A stretch of DNA of 12,380 nt from Verrucomicrobiota bacterium (GTDB lineage: Bacteria; Verrucomicrobiota; Verrucomicrobiia; Verrucomicrobiales; Verrucomicrobiaceae), in contig JAIOQF010000206.1 of NCBI GenBank assembly GCA_021413535.1, forward strand, positions 1-12,380, in the 5' to 3' direction. The notes beneath the pieces were generated by a model. That model had not been told where the DNA came from. It searched no databases and saw only the letters and a program-made list of their open reading frames with translations. The first letter of the stretch is position 1. The number at the start of each line of letters is the position of its first letter. A program made the translations under genes and the position numbers. Below are positions 6,755 to 12,380 of the stretch, piece by piece.

Positions 6755-8308
6755 TCAATTCTCCTGCGGTTCCGCTTCTCGCCGCTCACAATGGTTGCTG
6801 GCGTTGTTTTCCCAACGGCTGACAAGTTTTCTTCCCAAGGCTATGCCTGGCAATTCGATGCAGCGATAAGTTATCGAGGCCAGTCCGGCCGTCACCATGG
6901 CAACCAGCATAAAATGAAGCAGGCTGACTCCGTCCCCTTCGAATGCAGGCAGGAATCGCGCCACACAATCCAGCACCAAAAAATGCAGAAGATACATACT
7001 GAAGCTGATTTTTCCCACCGCAGCTATCCATGAATTGACCATGATTCGCGGTGGAAATGTCGCGAGCATCAGGGCGAACAGCGCGAAGAGCACGCCGGCA
7101 TGAACCGGATTGAGGATCAGCGTGCCCGCAGCGGAACCGGTGAGGCTGGCCTCGGCCTGAAGCACGGGGGCCAGCAGCAGCAGGCCGATCACGACTGCTT
7201 TCTGCGAGCGCACACCGTCCCGAAGGATGCAACAAGCCAGCATCCCCGCTGCAAAAACCGGCAGCTTGACCAATATATTTTTCGCCACAAATCCCGCCAC
7301 CAAATACTGCTGATCGTGTGGGTAGATGACTGAAAGCCAGCCGTAAAGCAGGTAGCCGCTCAATTTTGCCACAACGATGCTGGCCAGAAGTAAAATCAGG
7401 CAGGCACGAACCGAACGCACTCTCACCGCGACCACGGGAAGGATCAGGTAAAAACACATTTCAACTGCAATCGACCACCCGCCCGGCACGACGGAGTTTA
7501 CAGTTTCCGGTGAAAAGCCATGGAGAAATAACGCAGTGACCAAGATGTGCCACCATTTGAGGTCATTCATGGCCATCGGCCTCTGTTCCATGCCGTCGAA
7601 CAAAAGATAGAGGACAATGGCCACATAAAACATCGGCGCGATGCGGAAGAAGCGCCGGACAAAAAAATTCCGCAACGGCATCGTTTCCCTTGTGGAGCGA
7701 TGTTCCCACGACAGGCAGAGCGTCAGGGCGCTGACCACGAAGAACAGTTCCACTCCCCGCAGCCCGAAGGTCATCAACAAATGGAGGTGCGGATTGACCG
7801 GCTGCACCTGCAATGACGAGTGCACCAAGATCACTCCGAGAATCGCGTAGCCACGCAACGAGTCGATGTAGGAATGCCTGCTGACGCCGCCCACCGATAC
7901 CGGATCCTGAACGGGCTCCGCCGACTCTCCATGGCGCAAGGCCAGATCAGAGAGTCGGGCAGAATTAATGCCCAGCCACTCCCAAGTGGAGGATTTCATT
8001 TCCCAAATAATCAATGCCAGCGCCAGGGCAAAGCTGAAGGCAAACGTCGCCGTCCATCCCGGCTGCCCGTTCAAGATGGTCGACACTGCCAGCAGCGTAA
8101 ACACCCCGGCCCAACCCACTTGCGACATCAGAGAAACCCGAAAGACATTTGTGAACAGAAAAAAATTCCCGACTACAAACCAGACGACAGCTCCGGCCCA
8201 CCAGCAGTAAGGGCTGAGAACTACTGCCACGAAGACTCCGGCAAGAAAGAACGCCAGATCAAACTGCGAAACCTGAATTTGTCCTGCTGGATTAAGAGCA
8301 CGCGTCAT
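6755..8308 (-). CDS. Membrane acyltransferase, acyltransferase-3 (OafA-like) family with N-terminal membrane extension
   Basis: This 517-residue integral membrane protein probably O-acylates a cell-surface sugar or lipid. The acyltransferase-3 core begins near residue 147: SYIDSLRGYAILGVILVHSS has the D.LRG...L.V...H signature with likely active His163. GVELFFVVSALTLCL follows, then FFVRRFFRIAPMFYVAI (the R.RR..RI.P box), GGWSIAVEMCFYLILPVV (the WS...E..FYL box) and FSMYLLHFLVL near the end. About ten hydrophobic segments fill the core. Before it are about four more helices (roughly 16-33, 36-53, 64-80 and 86-102) and a linker, not usual for the ~360-400 aa family members. ATG 8308 is used; an in-frame GTG at 8338 would add 10 residues. 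It converges on the CDGSH gene with an 81-base gap. The substrate is unknown; a polysaccharide or peptidoglycan target would be inference. Confidence 0.87.
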   Translation of the reverse strand: MTRALNPAGQIQVSQFDLAFFLAGVFVAVVLSPYCWWAGAVVWFVVGNFFLFTNVFRVSLMSQVGWAGVFTLLAVSTILNGQPGWTATFAFSFALALALIIWEMKSSTWEWLGINSARLSDLALRHGESAEPVQDPVSVGGVSRHSYIDSLRGYAILGVILVHSSLQVQPVNPHLHLLMTFGLRGVELFFVVSALTLCLSWEHRSTRETMPLRNFFVRRFFRIAPMFYVAIVLYLLFDGMEQRPMAMNDLKWWHILVTALFLHGFSPETVNSVVPGGWSIAVEMCFYLILPVVAVRVRSVRACLILLLASIVVAKLSGYLLYGWLSVIYPHDQQYLVAGFVAKNILVKLPVFAAGMLACCILRDGVRSQKAVVIGLLLLAPVLQAEASLTGSAAGTLILNPVHAGVLFALFALMLATFPPRIMVNSWIAAVGKISFSMYLLHFLVLDCVARFLPAFEGDGVSLLHFMLVAMVTAGLASITYRCIELPGIALGRKLVSRWENNASNHCERREAEPQEN

Positions 8309-8614
8309 AGAAATTCGATTTGGAATTGGATCATGCACTGCGGACCTTGCAAAACCTGGCTTGGCGCCAGAGTTCGAGAATCAAATTGAATTTTGCTGTT
8401 AAGAGCATGAATTAAGTCAATTATGGTAATTATAACAAAAGAGTCTATTCATTCAACTAAAATTTCCATAACTGGCGATAATCAGCTCATCTTTTGTCCT
8501 GACTGAATGATTAATGAACCGCGAAGGGGCTCGCTCACCACATTGATTCTCACCCCTGAGGAACCACTTGCCGCCACCGCTCTGCCGTCGTATCACTGCG
8601 GCGCTCTGGACCAA
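8309..8614. promoter_or_regulatory. AT-rich divergent intergenic region before murG and the acyltransferase gene
   Basis: This 306-base stretch holds no convincing gene. The part from about 8380 to 8480 is clearly more AT-rich than the rest of the window and carries TATAAC (8431-8436) and TAAAAT (8458-8463), both possible -10 boxes for murG, but neither has a good TTGACA at the right distance. It probably contains promoters for both divergent genes. An in-frame ATG at 8507 would lengthen MurG by 36 residues. That segment does not resemble MurG, so it is treated as leader. Confidence 0.45.
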
Positions 8615-9739
8615 ATGGCTGCGAACGCTAATGACAAAAAACATCTTCTGATCGCCTGCGGCGGCACGGGCGGTCATCTGTTCCCCGGCATCGCCGTGGG
8701 CGAGGTGCTGGCAGCGCGCGGGCATCATGTCACGCTCCTCATCAGCGAGAAAAAAATCGATGCTCTCGCGGCCAGCGGACACTCCAACCTCCGGTTTGAA
8801 AAGATGCCTTTTCTGGCGATGCCAAAACCGTGGTCGCCAAAAATGTTCCCCTTTCTCGCTGGTTTCTGGCAAGGCTTGAATCAATGCCGCAAGATGATCC
8901 GCGAGAAAAAAATCAGCGCCGTGCTGGGCATGGGCGGCTTCACTTCCATGGCACCCGTGCTGGCGGGACGAATGGAGAAAGTCCGAACGCTGATCCATGA
9001 TTCCAATGCAGAGCCGGGCAAAGCCAACCGGCTCACGGCGCGCTTCGCCGATGTAGTGCTGCTGGGATTCGATGATTGCGCCCAGCATTTCCCCAAGAAA
9101 GAAACGCACGTCACCGGAACACCTGTGAGAAACGCGCTGCGTGAAGCGGCTAAAGCCATCAAGCGATCAGAGGCGCTGAAGTTTTTCAACCTCAAACCTG
9201 ACTTCAAAACACTCTTGGTCGTCGGCGGCAGTCAGGGCGCGCGCGGGGTCAATAACACCGTGACGGAATCTCTGCCGCAGTTGGATGCGCTTGGTCTGCA
9301 AATTCTGCATATCACTGGCCCCGATGATTATCAGATGGTGCGTGACGCCTACCAAGGCAAGCCCATCGCGCTGCGCTCGCATGTCGCTGCGTTTTGTCAT
9401 CGCATGGAGCTGGCGTATCGCAGCGCGGATGTCGCGCTGGCGCGCAGCGGTGCATCGACGTTGTCGGAACTGGCGCTTTTCGGTGTGCCTTCGATCCTGG
9501 TGCCCTACCCTTTTGCCGCCGATGACCACCAGACAAAAAACGCGGAGATATTCTCCCGCAACGGCGCAGCCATTTTGATTCAACAAAGTGACCTGAATCC
9601 AGAGATGCTAGCCTCCACGATCAGCGACATCACCTCGCTCGATCTCAAACACAACGCCATGCGCAGCGCGGCACAGAAGATGTCGCACCACGATGCGGCG
9701 GAACAGATTGCGGATTTCATTCTCGCCTCAGGCTCATGA
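8615..9739 (+). CDS. murG: MurG, lipid II-forming N-acetylglucosaminyltransferase
   Basis: MurG transfers GlcNAc from UDP-GlcNAc to lipid I at the inner face of the membrane, giving lipid II for peptidoglycan. The 374-residue protein shows the GT-B, GT28 pattern. It has the first G loop LIACGGTGGHLFPGIAV (12-28), the second GMGGFTSMAPVLAG (105-118), HDSNAEPGKANR (128-139) equivalent to HEQN...N(R/K), TGTPVR (168-172), the third G loop VVGGSQGARGVN (202-213) and the donor-binding SGASTLSELALFGVPSILVP (278-297) followed by DDHQTKNA (303-310). The start at 8615 puts a normal 10-residue lead before the first strand, with a weak GGA 4 bases upstream. The ATG at 8507 is the alternative. The stop overlaps the murC-murB start (ATGA), which points to coupled translation. 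Confidence 0.96.
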   Translation: MAANANDKKHLLIACGGTGGHLFPGIAVGEVLAARGHHVTLLISEKKIDALAASGHSNLRFEKMPFLAMPKPWSPKMFPFLAGFWQGLNQCRKMIREKKISAVLGMGGFTSMAPVLAGRMEKVRTLIHDSNAEPGKANRLTARFADVVLLGFDDCAQHFPKKETHVTGTPVRNALREAAKAIKRSEALKFFNLKPDFKTLLVVGGSQGARGVNNTVTESLPQLDALGLQILHITGPDDYQMVRDAYQGKPIALRSHVAAFCHRMELAYRSADVALARSGASTLSELALFGVPSILVPYPFAADDHQTKNAEIFSRNGAAILIQQSDLNPEMLASTISDITSLDLKHNAMRSAAQKMSHHDAAEQIADFILASGS

Positions 9740-12048
9740 ATCACGCTGTTCTCAGTCTGCTCAAGGAAGGCCAAACGCCTTTGCGAGTGCATCTCATCGG
9801 CGTGGCGGGCAGCGGCATGAGCGGCCTGGCACTGCTGCTACTGGAACTCGGGAACACCGTCAGCGGATCCGACAAGGTAAGCACGGCGGAAACACAGCGC
9901 CTGCAAAAGCTCGGCCTCGTTTTTCACTGTCCGCAAAACGAACGCGAAGTGGACGGAGCTGACATGGTGATTTATTCCAGCGCAGTCAAGCCGGGCAACG
10001 CGGCCTATGAAGCCGCCTTCAAGCAAGGCATTCCTCTCGTGCGACGTGCTGAGGCCCTTGCCGCTATCATGGCCCGCAAGGCCGGAGTGGTCGTCGCAGG
10101 CACGCATGGAAAGACCACGACATCTTCACTCACCGCACATGTGCTACGAGTCGGTGGCTTGAAGCCCTCGCACTATGTCGGAGCGGAAATTCCGATTCTG
10201 GGAACGAACGCCCACTGGGATCAGGAGGGCGAAGTGTTCGTCGCCGAAGGAGACGAGAGCGATGGCACGCTGGTAAATTTTCAGCCGAAGCACGCGATCA
10301 TCCTGAATATCGAGCCGGAGCATCTCGATTTCTACGAAGACCTGGATGCAATCAAGACCGTGTTCCGGCAGCTTCTGGAAAAGACCAGCGGCCTCACGGT
10401 CTACTGCGCCGAAGATGTCGTGGCACGAGAACTTTGTGGCAACCGCAAAGGCAGTGTCGGCTATGGTTGGACACGCGAATGCGACTTCAGTGCGGACATC
10501 ATTGAGTTGCGCCCGTCGCAAACGGAGTTTGCCGTATTTGAGAATACAAAACAGCTCGGCGTCATCACGCTCGGCATCCCGGGCAAGCACAACGTTTTGA
10601 ATGCGCTGGCCGCCATCGCGCTCGCGACGCGTCTCGGCGTCTCCTTCAACAGCATCGTGCAGGCGCTCGGCAGTTTCCGCGGTGCACGTCGACGTTTTGA
10701 AACCAAGTTCGCCGGAGCACACTTCTCGGTGATCGACGACTACGGTCATCATCCGACGGAAATCAGAGCCACGCTGGCCACCGCTCGCGCCTTGAATCCG
10801 ACGCGGCTCATCTGCCTCTTTCAGCCTCATCGCTACACACGCACCCAGTTGTTGAAGAAAGATTTCGGCGCGGCCTTCACGGATGCCGATGTGGTCTGCG
10901 TCACCGATGTCTATGCCGCGAGCGAGAAGCCGTTGCCCGGCGTCAGCGGTGAAACCATCCTCGATGAGGTGCGCGCCCAATGCCCCGGCAAAAAATGCCA
11001 TTCCACCCCCACTCTGCTGGAAGCGCGCGATAAAATCGGCAATCTGCTGCGGCCCGGCGACCTGCTCATCACGCTCGGAGCAGGCAACGTGCATGAAGTC
11101 GGTCGCTGCCTCGCCCGGGATTTGAAAGTTGCTGAAGATCTGCACAGCCTGCTGAACCAGCATGACGGCGGCATCGTGAAACTTTACGAACCGATGTCTA
11201 ATCACACCACCATCCGCATCGGTGGTCCGGCGCAATACTGGATCGAACCTCACACCGTGCAGGCATTTCAAGATGTCGTAAAATATCTCCGCGGAGCCAG
11301 CATCCCCATCCGGGTCATCGGACGGGGCTCCAATCTTCTCGTGCGCGACGGCGGCATCCGCGGCGCAGTGATTCATCCGGTGAAAGGCGAATTCGAGGAG
11401 GTCAGCGTCGAAGGTGAATATCTCACCGCCGGAGCCGGTGCCCGCTTCAAAAAAATCGCCAGCGCGGCGCGCAAAGCCGGGCTCGGCGGCTTCGAGTGGA
11501 TGGAAGGCATTCCCGGAAATCTCGGCGGCTGCCTGCGCATGAACGCCGGCGCGATGGGCGTGCAGACCTTCGACCAGGTGGTGAGTGTGCGTTTCATCAA
11601 TGCCAGCGGAGAGATCGAGGAGAAATGGAAAAACGAAATCAAGCACGCCTACCGCAGCGTGCCGGAGTTCGATCAGCACTATGCCGTGAGCGCCGTGCTC
11701 CAGGGCCACAAGACGACCACGCAGGACATTGATGCGAAAATGAACGAGTCGCACGAGCACCGAAAGGAAAGCCAGCCAGTCGGCGCCAGCGCCGGATGCA
11801 TCTTCAAGAATCCACGCGAAGTGCCCGCTGGAATGCTGGTGGAACAACTGAATTTCAAGTGTCGCATGCGCAACGCAGCCATCGTCTCCGATGTCCACGG
11901 CAATTTCATCATCAACTCCGGCGGTGCCAGAGCACGCGATGTTCTTGATTTGATCGGCGACATTCAGCAGGCTGCGCTTCAGGAACGCGGCATCACTCTG
12001 GAGACCGAAGTGCAGATCATTGGCGAGGACTTGCCGATGGGGATGTGA
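9736..12048 (+). CDS. murC-murB: MurC-MurB fusion: UDP-MurNAc-L-alanine ligase / UDP-MurNAc dehydrogenase
   Basis: One 770-residue chain carries two cytoplasmic enzymes of peptidoglycan precursor synthesis. Residues 1 to ~465 are MurC, which adds L-Ala to UDP-MurNAc: HLIGVAGSGMSGLA (19-32), the ATP loop AGTHGKTTTSS (121-131), AEGDESDGT (170-178), PGKHNVLNALAA (282-293), DDYGHHPTEI (334-343), FQPHRYTRT (362-370) and TLGAGNVHEVG (446-456). Residues ~480-770 are MurB, the FAD enzyme that reduces UDP-GlcNAc-enolpyruvate: SNHTTIRIGGPAQY (488-501), RVIGRGSNLLVRDGGIRGAV (526-545), GIPGNLGGCLRMNAGAMG (591-608), YRSVPE (639-644), GASAGCIFKNP (683-693) and IIGE (761-764). The usual catalytic Ser of SAGSxFKNP is Cys688. 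The chain makes MurB product and consumes it in the next step. The start overlaps the murG stop by 4 bases. No ddl or ftsQ follows. Confidence 0.96.
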   Translation: MNHAVLSLLKEGQTPLRVHLIGVAGSGMSGLALLLLELGNTVSGSDKVSTAETQRLQKLGLVFHCPQNEREVDGADMVIYSSAVKPGNAAYEAAFKQGIPLVRRAEALAAIMARKAGVVVAGTHGKTTTSSLTAHVLRVGGLKPSHYVGAEIPILGTNAHWDQEGEVFVAEGDESDGTLVNFQPKHAIILNIEPEHLDFYEDLDAIKTVFRQLLEKTSGLTVYCAEDVVARELCGNRKGSVGYGWTRECDFSADIIELRPSQTEFAVFENTKQLGVITLGIPGKHNVLNALAAIALATRLGVSFNSIVQALGSFRGARRRFETKFAGAHFSVIDDYGHHPTEIRATLATARALNPTRLICLFQPHRYTRTQLLKKDFGAAFTDADVVCVTDVYAASEKPLPGVSGETILDEVRAQCPGKKCHSTPTLLEARDKIGNLLRPGDLLITLGAGNVHEVGRCLARDLKVAEDLHSLLNQHDGGIVKLYEPMSNHTTIRIGGPAQYWIEPHTVQAFQDVVKYLRGASIPIRVIGRGSNLLVRDGGIRGAVIHPVKGEFEEVSVEGEYLTAGAGARFKKIASAARKAGLGGFEWMEGIPGNLGGCLRMNAGAMGVQTFDQVVSVRFINASGEIEEKWKNEIKHAYRSVPEFDQHYAVSAVLQGHKTTTQDIDAKMNESHEHRKESQPVGASAGCIFKNPREVPAGMLVEQLNFKCRMRNAAIVSDVHGNFIINSGGARARDVLDLIGDIQQAALQERGITLETEVQIIGEDLPMGM

Positions 12049-12157
12049 ACGATCTGGCCTTCCTGAGACCGTCGCTCCGCAGAAGTTCCAGATGACAAGC
12101 TGACAATCGTAGTTCGGCTGTATTTGCATCGCTCAAAATCGAATTGCTTCCGATTCG

Positions 12158-12187
12158 TTGACAAACGGGCTGTCTGCGGCTTAATAA
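12158..12187 (+). promoter_or_regulatory. Sigma70-like promoter for the aminotransferase gene
   Basis: TTGACA at 12158-12163 is a perfect -35 box. After a 17-base spacer comes TTAATA (12181-12186), or TAATAA with an 18-base spacer. Transcription would begin near 12194, leaving a leader of about 23 bases before the ATG at 12217. It lies in the 168-base gap after murC-murB, so the aminotransferase likely has its own transcript. No hairpin plus T-run terminator is seen in this gap. Confidence 0.6.
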
Positions 12188-12216
12188 CGATCCCCTTTAT
12201 CCCCCAACTCCCGCAC

Positions 12217-12380
12217 ATGGAATTCATCGCAAAAAACGTCGCCGAACTGGCCCCCTCACTCACACTCTCCATTACCAGCCAGGCGAAAGCGCTAAAAAAG
12301 CAGGGCGTGGACGTTCTCAATTTCGGCGCTGGCGAACCAGACTTCAACACCCCGGCCCACATCACCGCTGCGGCCATCAA
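12217..12380 (+). CDS. Aspartate aminotransferase-like class I/II PLP enzyme, N-terminal part (runs off right edge)
   Basis: Only the first 54 residues are in the window. They match the start of class I aspartate aminotransferases of the prokaryotic (Ib) type. AELAPSLTLSITSQAKALKK (9-28) has the helix with the PS.T..I...A..L pattern. VLNFGAGEPDFNTPAHITAA (33-52) is the well-known V(I/L)..G.GEPDF.TP..I..A segment, where the Gly-Glu-Pro-Asp-Phe stretch shapes the substrate pocket. The enzyme would swap the amino group between aspartate and 2-oxoglutarate on pyridoxal phosphate, although relatives can use other substrates. The PLP lysine lies beyond the edge. The ATG at 12217 fits the family start and has a good promoter upstream but no Shine-Dalgarno. 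Confidence 0.88.
   Translation, partial: MEFIAKNVAELAPSLTLSITSQAKALKKQGVDVLNFGAGEPDFNTPAHITAAAI

Noticed and set aside
7547..8389. Plus-strand frames opposite the acyltransferase gene
   Set aside because: Low-complexity Arg/His/Gln-rich translations, antisense to a protein with clear acyltransferase-3 motifs.
8453..9109. Minus-strand frame overlapping the murG start
   Set aside because: Antisense to murG motifs; His/Gln-rich shadow with no family features.
10144..12129. Long open frame (661 codons) on the minus strand
   Set aside because: It lies fully antisense to murC-murB, has no family motifs, and is explained by the high-GC codon bias of the real gene.
12137..12156. AATCG...CGATT inverted repeat just upstream of the aminotransferase promoter, as an operator
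   Set aside because: Arms of five bases are expected by chance; no known regulator site matches.
1..12380. CRISPR, defence, phage, toxin-antitoxin or transposon system
   Set aside because: No spaced repeats, transposase, integrase, nuclease or toxin-like small gene pair is visible; all sizable genes have housekeeping or single-enzyme identities except one unknown exported protein.

Overview
The window looks like ordinary chromosome of a bacterium with moderately high GC. I favour Verrucomicrobiota or a neighbour in the PVC group. The reasons are a MurC-MurB fusion, an Asn-Pro-Lys-Ser-Glu (NPKSE) type tandem insert in a housekeeping gene, an intergenic AACATTC tandem repeat, few Shine-Dalgarno sequences, and a secreted esterase with an FFFGGGW oxyanion motif. 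The taxonomic guess is inference, not proof. No rRNA, tRNA, CRISPR array, insertion sequence or phage gene was seen.

Layout. Left part (1-4185): on the minus strand a GNAT acetyltransferase is followed by a small PurS-like ORF that overlaps the start of purL, which runs off the left edge. Next comes a plus-strand gene for an unrecognised exported protein with a Ca-loop-like DLNGDG motif. It converges almost end to end on a minus-strand gene for a long, divergent SAICAR synthetase-like (PurC family) protein. The purine theme (PurS-like, PurL, PurC-like) is therefore interrupted by two unrelated genes.

Middle (4346-8308): three plus-strand genes follow: a secreted alpha/beta hydrolase, pyrD (class 2 dihydroorotate dehydrogenase) and a tandem CDGSH iron-sulfur protein. 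A convergent minus-strand membrane acyltransferase (acyltransferase-3 family) carries an extra N-terminal four-helix membrane region.

Right part (8309-12380): an AT-rich intergenic region precedes murG and a murC-murB fusion joined by a 4-base ATGA overlap. Together these encode the lipid II-forming glycosyltransferase and two cytoplasmic steps of UDP-MurNAc-peptide synthesis. A good sigma70-like promoter then leads into the first 54 codons of an aspartate aminotransferase-like gene cut by the window end.

Most genes are housekeeping (purine, pyrimidine, peptidoglycan). I do not see a convincing new defence or mobile system. The points most worth a second look are the divergent PurC-like protein that has lost the usual N-terminal lysines, the Cys-for-Ser change in the MurB half of the fusion, and the repeat-derived insert inside PyrD.
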